Assembly: GCF_040939785.1 (NCBI RefSeq)
Contig: NZ_CP162553.1
Span: 2,728,001-2,792,000 of the forward strand
DNA: 64,000 nucleotides
Source of the DNA: Bradyrhizobium lupini
GTDB taxonomy: Bacteria; Pseudomonadota; Alphaproteobacteria; Rhizobiales; Xanthobacteraceae
Direction of reading: 5' to 3'
Shown here: piece by piece, positions 1-9,711 of the stretch
How positions within the stretch are numbered: position 1 is the first letter of the stretch
Layout of the letters: every line of letters starts with the position of its first letter
Translations under genes and position numbers: made by a program
The notes under the pieces: generated by a model
What the model was told of the DNA's origin: nothing
The model's database searches: none
The model's input: only the letters and a program-made list of their open reading frames with translations

Positions 1-2
1 GG

Positions 3-500
3 CGATTTGGATTTCGAGGCGACATCGCGCTGAAGTTCCAAGCCCAGCTTGCCGACGAAAAGCGACCGCCGGACTATTCCATCGAACAAGTTCTTGCAAT
101 CGCGCAGGAAGGTGAACCGACCATCCCAGTGCTTGCCGGATATCTGCATTCCTTCGCGTATCTACCCGAGGCCGCGAAGGTGCTGGATGGCAGGCTGAGC
201 CCCAACGGCAGCTATTTCATGTTCTGCAACAACATTGATCTGCTCGCGAAGTACCGCACCAAGATAGGTGACATCACCTTCCGCATTCTGCCTTGCGACG
301 AATCCACTGTGTGGAAAGAAATGATGGACCTCGCCGGCGTCGATAAGAATGACATCAAGAAGCTCGGTACGGCCGGTAGGCTCGATTACTTGCTCGACGC
401 GGCCAAGGACATCGGCGGATCATACAAGGAGATCTCATACGAGGACGGGCTGACTAAAATGGAACCAGTAAAGAACAGAAGCGAAAACCGCCCCGTCTGA
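3..500 (+). CDS. 3' part of an unrecognised protein, cut by the window edge
   Basis: The reading frame is open from the first bases of the window to the TGA at 498-500, giving at least 165 residues, so the true start lies outside. A GTG at 129 is an internal possible start but the frame reads well upstream of it. The protein is soluble-looking, with mixed acidic and basic residues and no membrane segment or recognisable motif. I do not recognise the family. The IS630-type element lies about 150 bp downstream and does not interrupt it. The last ten or so residues are basic and may be a replaced C-terminus, but that cannot be shown here. Confidence 0.5.
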   Translation, partial: RFGFRGDIALKFQAQLADEKRPPDYSIEQVLAIAQEGEPTIPVLAGYLHSFAYLPEAAKVLDGRLSPNGSYFMFCNNIDLLAKYRTKIGDITFRILPCDESTVWKEMMDLAGVDKNDIKKLGTAGRLDYLLDAAKDIGGSYKEISYEDGLTKMEPVKNRSENRPV

Positions 501-647
501 GAAAGCGCCTCAAGACCCTCTCTCGCCAGCTCGACGGGTCTGCCGCAAAGAGAGTCACTGCAGCCGCATCGCGTGGGACTGGCTTTGACAAACCCTCGTG
601 ATGCGCTTCTCGGTCTACGTTTGGGGGATCACGCGGCCACTCTGCTA

Positions 648-1697
648 GAGCGTTAGCCCACCTGACTGAATCGTTGGGGATTCACAAATCAGCGTTTTGG
701 TGATTCAAGCTACCCGCCGGGACGGGACGCCGGCGGGCATGGCGAAGCCGCTGTCGATGGACCTTCGTGAACGAGTGCTTGGCACCCTTGCGGGCGGCGT
801 CTCCGGCCGGCATGCTGCCGAGCGGTTTGGAGTAAGCGCGGCGAGCGTCAGCCGGTGGCGGATACGCCAGCGGGAGCAAGGGGATGCCCAGCCAAGGGCT
901 CAGGGCGGCGATCGCAAGTCCCATCGGATCGATGCCCATCAGACGAGGATTATGGCCTTGCTCAAGGCAACCCCTGACATCACCATTGAGGAATTGCGTG
1001 ACAGCCTGAGCAAGGAAGGTCTTTCCTTTGGCTATGGGACGATCCGGCGCTTCTTCGAGCGCCACAACATCACGCGCAAAAAACGACCGCCCATGCCACA
1101 GAGCAGGATCGCCCGGATGTCTTGACGCGGCGGGAAGCCTGGCGTGCGAGCCAAGGCAAGCTCGATCGGGAGCGGCTCGTCTTCATTGATGAGACCTGGG
1201 CGTCGACCAACATGGCGCGAACACATCGCCGCTGCCAGCGCGGCAAACGTCTGCGAGCTGCCGTTCCGCACGGCCACTGGAAAACGACAACCTGCGGGGC
1301 CGCTTTAACGACGCGCGGTATCATCGCGCCCTGGGTGCTCGATGGCCTATCAACCGTGATGCCTTCGAGACTTACGTGTGGAAAAGGTGCACATCCCGGA
1401 ACTTCCGCAAGACCGATTGTCATCATGGACAACCTCTCCAGCCATAAAGGGCTGCGCATACGCCAGATGATCGAAGCCCCCGGCGCAACGCTCCTCTATC
1501 TTCCGCCCTACAGCCCCGACCTCAACCCGATCGAGAACGCATTCGCCAAGCTCAAAGCAAATTTGCGAAAGGCCGCCGAACGTACGGTCAATGGTCTCTG
1601 GGAAGCTATTGGTCGCATCGTCGACACCTACACGCCCGCAGAATCCACAAACTACTTCGTGGCCGCAGGGTACTTGCAACCTGATCGGCTAACGCTC
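648..1697 (+). mobile_element. Complete IS630-family insertion sequence (about 1050 bp)
   Basis: The ends carry an inverted repeat: GAGCGTTAGCC begins at 648 and its reverse complement ends at 1697. Matching is weaker for about seven more bases. Both ends are flanked by TA (646-647 and 1698-1699), the target duplication typical of IS630/Tc1-mariner elements. The transposase lies inside in two overlapping frames. The element is structurally complete, but its gene carries internal indels (see the transposase entry), so it may not be active. Confidence 0.85.
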
Positions 1698-1700
1698 TAG
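739..1700 (+). CDS. IS630-family DDE transposase in two frames joined by a likely -1 frameshift
   Basis: The first frame (ATG at 739, stop near 1125) encodes the helix-turn-helix half, with a DLRERVLG start typical of the family. The second frame (from about 1080 to 1700) encodes the catalytic half. The DDE residues are visible in VFIDETW, IVIMDNLSSHKG and DLNPIENAFAKLK. An A6 run at 1078-1083 is where a -1 slip would join the frames; read that way the protein continues KKT and then EQDRPDVLTRREAW, as in full-length relatives. Between about 1343 and 1410 the protein reads as nonsense although the flanks are good: small indels there lose the frame and then restore it. The stop codon TAG uses the TA of the target duplication. 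Family is certain; activity is doubtful. Confidence 0.8.
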
Positions 1701-2328
1701 CGGTCATTTCAGAGGGCTGATCCACGGTGGTGGATCGTCTTTGGCGTTGCGCTCCAGGCCTTTGCCGGCCTGAGCGGCGCTCAGATGTCGCGCGAGGAGC
1801 GATCACTATGCTGATGTTCAAGGAACGCCCGCCCGGCGATCGGGACGCTCCGCGGCTGGCCGATCTCCGTGCCGCAGAAAGCCGGCGCCATCCGCGAATT
1901 CGGGAACATTCCTCCATGGGGCAATACGCAGTTCCATCCTGATTGCCGCGCCGCAGTGATTACACGATTGACGCGAGCCCCTGATACCAGACGCAATTTC
2001 TCCGCAGGGGATGGCGGTCGACGCGGCCTCGCACCATTGAGCCACGTCCCGGGATGTCGCCAAATTTCATTGCGAATGATACCGGCCGCAAACCGCTTCG
2101 CAAGCGGTGCATACCTGATGCCGTTACGAACACGCTCTTTTGTGCGTCTTCTACTGTAGCGATGCCATGCAGTGCGGCGACAGCATCAACGCGAATACTG
2201 CTGTGTGGCGTATTCCTCCAATGCAGCCGCAAGCGAGCCGACGGCGCGGCTCACGGATGCACATTCGCATGACAATGTTTTGGTGGGACGAAGAGCGCGA
2301 TGCGTGCCCGTGACGCTGACGCAAAGCA
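1701..2328. other. Intergenic stretch without a supported gene
   Basis: About 630 bp between the IS630 element and the NifA site of the thioredoxin-like gene. Short frames exist on both strands but none has family resemblance, a convincing ribosome binding site or consistent codon use. It probably contains decayed sequence. Confidence 0.5.
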
Positions 2329-2344
2329 TGTCAGGTCACATACA
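2329..2344 (+). promoter_or_regulatory. NifA upstream activator site
   Basis: The sequence is an exact TGT-N10-ACA. Its centre lies about 73 bp before the -24 element of the sigma54 promoter at 2410, a normal distance for NifA acting through DNA looping. It points to expression of the downstream thioredoxin-like gene under low-oxygen, nitrogen-fixing conditions. Confidence 0.75.
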
Positions 2345-2409
2345 GGGGACTCTATTGGGCGTATGATGTTTTCAACGATTTTTCATGTGCTTAGTGCGCG
2401 CGGAGAGCC

Positions 2410-2425
2410 TGGCACGATGATTGCT
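2410..2425 (+). promoter_or_regulatory. Sigma54 (RpoN) -24/-12 promoter
   Basis: TGGCACGATGATTGCT matches the consensus TGGCACG-N4-TTGCW at every specified base. The GG and GC doublets are 12 bp apart. The start codon of the thioredoxin-like gene is 50 bp downstream, and a perfect NifA site is upstream. Confidence 0.85.
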
Positions 2426-2474
2426 AATTCAATGCAGCGACAAGGTCGCGCAACAACTAACTTTGGAGACAATC

Positions 2475-3629
2475 ATGGTGCTGTGCATGGCGTCCCCGGC
2501 TCCTTCGCTCAAAGTCGAGAACTGGCTGCGTGGCGAGCCCCTCACGAACTTCCGGCCAGGGAAAGTGTACATCGTCGAATTTTGGGCAAGTTGGTGCGGC
2601 CCATGTGTGGGGGCGATGCCCCATCTCATAGAGCTGCAAGCAAAATACAAAGACGAAGGGCTTGAGATCGTCGGAGTCGCAGCTACGGAACAAGCACCAA
2701 CGGCGGATGAGGCTCGCACCAAGCTGGACGCATGGTTGACTGAAAAGTTCTCAAATCTGAACTATCGAATTGGGTTCGACAGTACAGGCGAAATGAACAA
2801 GCTTTGGATGGATGCCAGCTCTTCTCTTGGGGTTCCGACATCGTTCGTCGTCGACCGTGACGGCCACATTGCCTTCATCGGTCATCCGATCCAACTCGAC
2901 GAGGTCTTGCCGAAAATTATCAATGGCACTTGGCGCGGCAGCTATCAAGCTAAAGCCGCTGATGCGAAACGAATTGCAACAAACGAACGCATAGCTCGCG
3001 AACTCTCAATCCTTCGGACAGTTCGATCGGCGATGGAAGCAAAGGATTGGCAGACGGCGCTCTCAGCGGTCGAAGAGGGCATTGCCGCGATGCCGGACAA
3101 TCGCCACTTGCGGGAGATTCATGCGGATCTGTTGCTTCACAAAATGCACGACACGGCGACCGGGTTCCAGGTCTTACGCCAACTGGTTCGAGATGCGATT
3201 GATAAACAGTCAGAGGCTGTGCGTGGGCTGATTGCCGTGATGACGCAAATCTTTGATCCGGAGAACGATAGGGCCCACCTTCCGCGTGCGGAACGCTTTG
3301 CGCTCGGCGGTGATGTGTCGGAACATATCCTCAATTCTGTGCACGCCAGCGACGGCCTCACCGTTTCTTCTTATAGGATGGTCGCTCAGTACTATTACGA
3401 GAGTGGTGACGAGCAACGCGCGATCGAGCTGATCGAGCGGGCAATGACATTGCTAGACGATCCGAAAGCAATGCCGAACGAAATGAGGAAAGGTGCGAAA
3501 CAGTATCATATGCCGCGGTTGTTGCAAAGCTTGGCCAACTACAGGGGTGAGAAGGTTTGCAGCGGGTCTTGTTCGATTTCGCAGGAAGCGTCTCCTGGAC
3601 CCAAAGTACAGCCGCAGGAGGAGACATGA
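2475..3629 (+). CDS. Thioredoxin-fold (TlpA-like) protein with helical C-terminal region, NifA-controlled
   Basis: The 384-residue protein has a thioredoxin-like domain over roughly residues 10-155. It carries the redox motif WCGPC near residue 41 after the VEFWAS strand, and the cis-proline region LGVPTSF. The remaining 220 residues are helical and TPR-like, which is longer than ordinary TlpA proteins. No signal peptide or membrane anchor is evident, so the location is probably cytoplasmic. The start at 2475 is preferred because GGAGA (2465-2469) sits just upstream; the frame extends to 2421 without a binding site. The NifA site and sigma54 promoter upstream place it in the nitrogen-fixation regulon. 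It probably reduces or isomerises thiols of a partner made during symbiosis; the partner is unknown. Its stop codon overlaps the next start as ATGA. Confidence 0.85.
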   Translation: MVLCMASPAPSLKVENWLRGEPLTNFRPGKVYIVEFWASWCGPCVGAMPHLIELQAKYKDEGLEIVGVAATEQAPTADEARTKLDAWLTEKFSNLNYRIGFDSTGEMNKLWMDASSSLGVPTSFVVDRDGHIAFIGHPIQLDEVLPKIINGTWRGSYQAKAADAKRIATNERIARELSILRTVRSAMEAKDWQTALSAVEEGIAAMPDNRHLREIHADLLLHKMHDTATGFQVLRQLVRDAIDKQSEAVRGLIAVMTQIFDPENDRAHLPRAERFALGGDVSEHILNSVHASDGLTVSSYRMVAQYYYESGDEQRAIELIERAMTLLDDPKAMPNEMRKGAKQYHMPRLLQSLANYRGEKVCSGSCSISQEASPGPKVQPQEET

Positions 3630-3670
3630 AGAGAGATGTTAATCGAAGATGCACGATCGGCGGTAAGTAA
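3626..3670 (+). pseudogene. Truncated second cistron, 14 codons, coupled to the thioredoxin-like gene
   Basis: ATG at 3626 overlaps the TGA of the preceding gene (ATGA). A very strong Shine-Dalgarno AGGAGGAG lies at 3617-3624. The reading frame gives MKRDVNRRCTIGGK and then stops. An arginine pair near the start resembles the beginning of an exported (possibly Tat) protein. The strong initiation signals with almost no frame suggest that the rest of a NifA-controlled gene was deleted. The original product cannot be named. Confidence 0.45.
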
Positions 3671-4182
3671 GCGCCTTCGAAGCGCTCGCGACCAGCAGAA
3701 CGTCTAGGATCATTTAGGCGATTGCGAACGCAAGTCACAAGGAACGCCTAGCCCACAACAAGCGATGCGACGCTCTGCGGCCCGTCTTTGCTGGGTGTCG
3801 CGTTACTGCTTGCATTCAAGGGATGCCGCTGGCGCGTTTTACATGCTCGATTTTGTAGCTCGAGACTTCAATCGGTTATTCACATCGCGCATTACTCACG
3901 CAGTTATGTTCGCCTTGCAGTACGAACGGTCCCCTTCTTAAATGCAAGCGGGCGTGCGTTCGATCTGACGGTATTCTTACGGTTGCGCAACTGCATATGC
4001 TGACCCAGTGCACTATTGGGCTACGATAGACCGAAACAGAACTTCTTGTTCCTGAAATGGAGGTGGGGTTCAGATAGTACTGAAGGCGACTTGAGAATGT
4101 CCGATCTCGAATGCTTCAAGCCATTGATCCGTGGCTCTTCAGCATCAATTTTTGCGACAACGATACCGCATAAGCTCTCGCC
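3671..4182. other. Intergenic stretch without a supported gene
   Basis: About 510 bp between the truncated second cistron and the threonine-rich leader. I see no protein family, RNA gene or mobile element end in it. Confidence 0.45.
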
Positions 4183-4254
4183 ATGTTCACGACCACCAAA
4201 CGCACGACTAAAACCACCACGGCCTTCGGGGCCCGGGGAGGCGTGCGCGTGTAG
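4183..4254 (+). promoter_or_regulatory. Threonine-rich leader peptide (23 codons) of a putative attenuator
   Basis: ATG at 4183 opens a 23-residue peptide starting MFTTTKRTTKTTTAFG and ending at TAG 4252-4254. Eight of its first 13 residues are threonine. It lies 30 bp before a rho-independent terminator and 95 bp before the asd start. Aspartate semialdehyde leads to threonine, so ribosome stalling at threonine codons when charged tRNA-Thr is scarce would be a classical way to control asd. GAGGC at 4238-4242 can pair with GCCTC at 4287-4291 in the terminator's 5' arm, giving a possible antiterminator. The ribosome binding site is weak. The layout is seen in the sequence; the regulation is inference. 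Confidence 0.5.
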
Positions 4255-4284
4255 TCGTCGACTAGAACGCAATCCACTCTACCG

Positions 4285-4316
4285 AAGCCTCGCCCATGAT
4301 GGTCCGGGGCTTTTTT
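4285..4316 (+). terminator. Rho-independent terminator upstream of asd
   Basis: AAGCCTCG (4285-4292) pairs with CGGGGCTT (4305-4312) with one wobble pair and a 12-base loop. The hairpin runs into TTTTTT (4311-4316). Its position between the threonine-rich leader and asd supports attenuation rather than simple gene-end termination. Confidence 0.65.
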
Positions 4317-4349
4317 GTTGTCTGAATTCTCAAATCAATGGAGGACAAA

Positions 4350-5365
4350 GTGAGTAACGATCCCGTCGTCGCGATTGTCGGCGTCACCGGTGCGGTAGGC
4401 GCCGAATTCATCGCCACCATGGACAAGCGCGGCTTTCGCGTCGGCAAGCTCAAGGCACTGGCCAGCGCCCGCTCGGCGGGCAAGACGGTGTCGTTCCGCG
4501 GGGAAGACGTCGTCATCGAGGAGCTGACCGAACGCGCCTTCGAAGGCGTCGACATCGCCCTGTTCTCCGCCGGCGGCAGCATCTCCAAGAAGTACGCGCC
4601 GATCGCCGTCAAGGCGGGTGCCGTCGTCGTCGACAACTCCTCCGCCTTCCGCATGGACCCGAACGTGCCGCTAGTGATCCCGGAGATCAATGCGAACCGC
4701 ATCCGCGACCACATGGGCATCATCGCCAACCCGAACTGCGCCGCCATCACCGCGCTGGTGCCGCTGTGGCCGATCCACCAGACCAACCGCATCAAGCGGG
4801 TGATCATCTCGACCTACCAGGCGGCCTCCGGCGCCGGCGCTGCCGCGATGGAGGAGCTGGTCGAGTCCACCCGCGCCAACCTCAACGGGCAGGTTTATAC
4901 GCCGAAGGTGATGCCGCATCCCTACGCCTTCAACCTCTTCAACCACAACACCGCGATTGCCCCTGACACCGGCTACAACGACGAAGAGACCAAGGTCATC
5001 AACGAAACCCGCAAGATCTTCGAGGACGACAAGATCGCGATCGGCGTCACCTGCGTGCGCGTGCCGGTCTGCGGGCTCATTGCGAGGCCATCACCTTCGA
5101 ATGCGAGAAGCCGATCAGCGAGGATCAGGTCCGTGCCATCATGGCGCGAGCGCCCGGCGTCAAGGTCGTCGACGACCGTGCCAAGAACTACTTCCCGATG
5201 CCGATCGACGCCTCGGGCCAGGACGACGTCCTGGTCGGCCGCATCCGCAAGGACCTCAGCGACCCCTCCGGGCATTCGATCTCGATGTTCGTGGCGGCGG
5301 ACCAGCTGCTCAAGGGCGCTGCGCTCAACGCGGTGCAGATTGCAGAGCTGTTGCCGGACCCGTAA
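4350..5365 (+). pseudogene. asd: Aspartate-semialdehyde dehydrogenase gene with one frameshift
   Basis: The enzyme reduces aspartyl phosphate to aspartate semialdehyde on the route to lysine, threonine and methionine. The N-terminal NADP motif VGVTGAVG, the active-site region IIANPNCAAI with catalytic Cys, and ISTYQAASGAG are all present. The frame is lost after CVRVPV (about 5069), apparently by loss of one G. It resumes in the next frame through MARAPGVKVVDD to LLPDP at 5365. Rejoined, the length of about 340 residues fits the family. GTG at 4350 is the likely start, because GGAGG (4340-4344) overlaps the ATG at 4338. A functional asd is essential for cell-wall synthesis, so another copy presumably exists on the chromosome. 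A sequencing error could also explain a single indel. Confidence 0.8.
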
Positions 5366-5644
5366 TCAAGCGCACGCCGAGCCGACAGGTCTACGCTTAG
5401 ATGGACGCAAACGCCTCGGGCAGCGTCGTGAACCTCAATCCTTAGAGCGGGCCGCGAACGATACGACGCGCACAGCGGCAACAGTCATCCGTGAGGCAAG
5501 GTGAGGCCATAGAGTTGGTGAAGAGAAACGGAACTCCACCATGCGTTGGTTTAAGCGCGCAGGATCTCGAATCGGTCGTGCGGGAGTTGAGGACGTCGGT
5601 CAGTTTGCCCCCTGGTCGATATCGCACGTCATTGAGAAATTGCG

Positions 5645-7746
5645 TTAGCTCGCTGACGCCTCCCCGTTCTGCCAGCCAATCTTACTCTTCAGAAATTCAA
5701 AGCCAAGCACATCGAAGCCGGCGCGCTCCTTGTTGTCCTCGCCATACCCGTGTCCGCCGCCGCCGGCTCGTAGAAATAAGCTTCATAGCCCATGACCTGG
5801 AGCTTTGCCGCCATCTTGCGCGCGTGCCCGGGACGGACGCGATCGTCGCGCCGCGTGGTCGCGATCAGGATTGGCGGATAGGGCTGGCCGCGCTTTGCGT
5901 TGTGATAGACGGAATAAGTCTTCAGCCACTCCCACTGCGCAGGCTTATCGGGGTCGCCATATTCCGCGATCCAGCTCGCGCCAGCGAGCAGCTTGCTGTA
6001 GCGGCGCATGTCGATCAGTGGGATGGTGCAGAACAGCGCGCCGACGCGTTCCGGGTATCGTCTCAGCATGTCGGTGATGAGGATGCCGCCGTTCGATCCG
6101 CCTTGCGCCCCGATGCGCTTCGGCTTGGTTACGCCGCGGCGAACAAGATCGGCGGCCACGGCGGCAAAATCATCGTGTGACAGTTTTTTGCAGGCGAGCC
6201 GGCCAGCATCGTGCCAGCGCGTGCCGAATTCGCCGCCGCCGCGCAAATTGGCCTGCACCGTTGTGCCCCCGCGCTCCAGCCACAGCTTGCCGAGCGACGA
6301 ATTGTAGCAAGGGCTTCACCGAGAGCCCGAAGCCGCCATAGGCGGTCATGTAGACCGGCGCATCACCTGTCTCCCCAGTGGGACCGGTCTGCACATAAGG
6401 AATGCGCGCGCCATCGATCGAGATCGCTCCGTGCTGAGTGACCAGGAGCCCCTCGGACGTGAATGTCTTCGGCGCCGGCCTCAGCACCGTCGGGCTCGCG
6501 ATGCCTCGCTCGAGCAGCATCAGGGACGTGGGCGTCAGCGGATCCTGGGCATTGGCGAGCGGGTCGCCATTGCTCTCGGACTCATGGGAATCGAAGCGCC
6601 TGACCTCGATGACGCCGATCCCGGGAAGTTCGCTCAGCGTCTCGCGACTCCAGGCCGCCGCTGACGGCGTGCAGATCTCGAACATTGGCCGCAACTCGTC
6701 GAGAAGGGAGAGAAGGAGCTTGCCGTCGGGCCCAGAAGAAACCCTGCAAAGCGCGGCGCGGGTCTGGTGCGAGCACCACCGCAAATTGCGGTCGCCGGCG
6801 AGGAAGGCCGATAGCGAGATGCCAAGCACGGTGTCCGGCGCGTGCGTCACGCCGCCGATCGTCCAGGCCGAGCGCAGCTTGATCACGAACCAGTCGCTGC
6901 GAATCTGCAGCCAGATGTCGGAGGGAAGATCGAGCTTGACGGTTGCCCCATCTTCGGTGCCGAGCCAGACGTCGAAGTTGAAGAAGTCCAGCCGGTCGAT
7001 GAACCAGACCCGTGGGGTCTCAGCGGTGAAGTCGACGTGGCAATAGGCGCTCATGCGATGGGGCGTCGTTTCGAACACCACGCGTGCGCATTCGATCGGC
7101 TCGCCGCGTCGCCACGGCCGCACCGTCCGCGCATAGCCCGAACTTGTCACCATGCCCTCGCCAAAGGCGCTGGACAACAGCACGGTATCGGCTTGACCCA
7201 GGCTGCGCCGCCCTTGGCTTCCCCCACTACCAACCCGTTGGGCATAAAGCTTTTGGTGTTGCGGTCGAACTCGCGCAAGCTCACGGTGTCGCTGCCGCCG
7301 CGCGCCAGGCCCAGGATCACCTGCGCCGCGCCCGGCCGCGAGCTCGACCAGTTCAGGAGCCAGTCTGCGTCCTCCCGGCGGGCGAGCTCGTCGATGTCGA
7401 GCAGGGTTTCCCGGGCAGGCTCGCCTTTGCGAAACTCGTCCATCGTGGTCCGCCGCCACAGCCCGCGCGGATTGCCGGCATCCTTCCAGAGATTGGAGAG
7501 CAGGCCGCCGCACCGGCTGACATAGGGGATGTTGTCCGGCCGGTCGTAGATCGCCGCGAGCGTGTCACGATCGGGTTCGAAAGCAGGTCCCCCGAATTTG
7601 TCCAGCGTCATCCGGTTCTGCCATTCGACGAATCCGAGCGTACGCTCGCCTTCGATCTGTTCCAACCATAGATAGGGATCATCATCTGGAATCGAGGCCG
7701 TTGGCCTTTCAATCCGCGACTTCAACGATACACCTTTCTTGACCAC
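5645..7746 (-). pseudogene. Prolyl oligopeptidase family (S9) serine peptidase, three frameshifts
   Basis: Read from a GTG at 7746, the N-terminal part begins with DDPYLWLEQIEGER, a hallmark of the S9 beta-propeller oligopeptidases. The frame changes near 7190, near 6300 and near 5740. The catalytic domain keeps the nucleophile motif GAQGGSNGG and, after the last shift, the GHGYGED region that normally holds the catalytic His. The C-terminus ends at TAA 5645-5647. All parts are in order and colinear, so this is one decayed gene of about 695 codons. The three separate indels make a sequencing artefact unlikely. The intact enzyme would cleave short proline-containing peptides. Confidence 0.8.
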
Positions 7747-8331
7747 GATTCACTCCAAGTTTGGCGCTGACGCGCACTTTCGATAGGGTTCAAGGCTTCG
7801 CATTACGAACGTTGCATCACGACTTCTACGTCTAAATCCCGACGCCGCGCGAGCTTCGAGGCTCTCGACTGAATGTTGCGCCGCAGTCGCGGCGATTGGT
7901 GTTAAGACTTGCGCAACTGGAATGCAGCGGGCGAGCTGCCAGAGGTTCGAAAGGTGCTAACCAAAGGCCCGCCTTCAATAGGGGTTCGAGCTCTCGCCAC
8001 GGAAGGCCTTTCCATCGCGCGGCTTGCCGGGCAACAAAAGCTTCATCAGATCCAATTCGCCGTCGCTCACAAACGCCTAATCTCTCACTCCAGCAGTCTC
8101 CGCGGGAAGTGACATGCTCTTCGCGAGCAAACCGACTCCGGCGACGCTAGGGCCCAGATGGAGAATGATGTGGGCTTCTCGCAGCGCCGGACCACCTCGC
8201 CCTTAAACGGAACTTTTGGTCTGGGGCCGCCGCTTGTTCTGAGCGGCCCGAGACATAGGTGACACTTTATACTGAGCACAGGAGTTTCACTGTCCGCTTT
8301 CGCGGCTCCGCCGCCCGAACTCATTGAAAAG
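7747..8331. other. Intergenic stretch without a supported gene
   Basis: About 585 bp between the oligopeptidase pseudogene and the M16 pair. Short frames on the plus strand show no family resemblance. A GTGACACTTTATACTGAGC stretch near 8260 may be an insertion-sequence scar, but this is not certain. Confidence 0.4.
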
Positions 8332-9711
8332 TTAATTGGGGGCCCCCGGCTTCGAGGCCGGTGGGGCGGTCGTCGACTCGGCTGCTGCCGGTGGAGAGCG
8401 GCCGATGATGACACTGAGCAAGCCCTGGCTCCACAGGCGCTTGGCGGCCGCTTTGGCGTCGTCCAGGGTCACCGCATCGACGACGGCGTTGCGCTTCTCG
8501 ATGTAGTCGATCGGCAGCTTGTCCTGCTGATATTGCAGCAAAGCCTGCGCAAGCTTCGAGGAGGTGTCGAGCGCCAGCATCTGCGAGCCCTTGAGGTAGG
8601 ACTTGGCCTCGTCGAGCTCCTTCTGCGTCGGGCCCTCATCGGTGATGCGGCGCACCTCCTTCTCGATCGCATCCATGGTGTCGCCGGCACGGTCGGCGCG
8701 GGTGCCGGTGTTGCCGATGAAGATCGCCGAATGCTCCATCCAGAGCAGCGATTCGAACACCGAATAAGCCAGCCCGCGCTTCTCGCGGACCTCACGATGC
8801 AGCCGCGAGGACAACCCGCCGCCGCCGAGGATGTGGTTGACAACATAGGCCGCCATGAAGTTCGGATCGCTGCGCTTCACCCCGGGACCGCCGAAGGTGA
8901 TCACGGTCTGGGGCACGTCGAGCGTCACGAAGGCGCGTTGCGGTGGCTTGGCGGCCTCGACGTCGGGGACCGGCACGAGATTGGCCTTGGCGGGCAGGCT
9001 ACCAAACGTGTGGTCGAGCAGCTTGCCGAGGGTTGTCGGATCGACATCACCAACCACCGCGATCTTGAGCGTGTCCTTGGCGAGCACGCGGCCGACATAA
9101 TCCTTCATGTCGGCAACCGTGATGGTCGGAACGCTCTCGAGGTTGCCGTTGGACTGCCGACCGTAGGGATGATCGCCGAAAGCAACCTCCAGGAATTTGC
9201 GGCTCGCGAGCGAGGTCGGGTTGGTGGTCTCGCGGCGCAGGCCTGAGATCACCTGCGAGCGAATGCGTTCGACATCGGCCGTTTCGAAATGCGGCGAGGT
9301 CAGCGCGCTCCGCAGCAGGTCGAAGGCCTCGTCCTTGTTGTCGCGCAGCATGCGCAGGCTGCCGCGGAAGGTGTCGCGGGTGGCGCTGAAGGAGAGCTCG
9401 ATGGCGCGGCGGTCGAGCCGCTCATGGAAGGTCTTGGAATCGAGATCGCCGGAGCCTTCGTCGAGGAGATCGCCGACCAGATTGGCGACGCCCGACTTGT
9501 CCTTGGGATCCTGTGCCGAGCCGCCGGCAAAGGAATATTCCATGGCGATCAGCGGCACGGTCGCATCCTGCACAAACCAGGCCTCGATGCCGCCCGGCGA
9601 GGTCAAATGCTGGATCTTTGCGGCCGCCTGTGATGGCGAGACGGTAGCGAGCACGAGTGCCGCGCCGGTGACGACGGAGAATGCAACACGTCGAAGGAAG
9701 GGATAGGTCAC
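8332..9711 (-). CDS. M16 family peptidase-like protein, non-catalytic partner, exported
   Basis: The 459-residue protein begins with a signal peptide ending near SPSQAAA. It has two M16 halves. The zinc motif HxxEH is absent: the equivalent helix reads VANLVGDLLDEG. The C-terminal half keeps the GGGGLSSRLHREVREKRGLAYS segment in substance, which carries the Arg/Tyr substrate-positioning residues of two-subunit M16 enzymes. The GTG start at 9711 overlaps the upstream stop as GTGA, so the two genes are translationally coupled. Together they form the usual heterodimer of a zinc-binding subunit and a structural subunit acting in the periplasm. A short Pro/Ala/Thr-rich tail ends the protein. Confidence 0.85.
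   Translation of the reverse strand: MTYPFLRRVAFSVVTGAALVLATVSPSQAAAKIQHLTSPGGIEAWFVQDATVPLIAMEYSFAGGSAQDPKDKSGVANLVGDLLDEGSGDLDSKTFHERLDRRAIELSFSATRDTFRGSLRMLRDNKDEAFDLLRSALTSPHFETADVERIRSQVISGLRRETTNPTSLASRKFLEVAFGDHPYGRQSNGNLESVPTITVADMKDYVGRVLAKDTLKIAVVGDVDPTTLGKLLDHTFGSLPAKANLVPVPDVEAAKPPQRAFVTLDVPQTVITFGGPGVKRSDPNFMAAYVVNHILGGGGLSSRLHREVREKRGLAYSVFESLLWMEHSAIFIGNTGTRADRAGDTMDAIEKEVRRITDEGPTQKELDEAKSYLKGSQMLALDTSSKLAQALLQYQQDKLPIDYIEKRNAVVDAVTLDDAKAAAKRLWSQGLLSVIIGRSPPAAAESTTAPPASKPGAPN

Noticed and set aside
6842..7671. Plus-strand frames of about 200 codons
   Set aside because: They are antisense to the prolyl oligopeptidase pseudogene and show no family resemblance.
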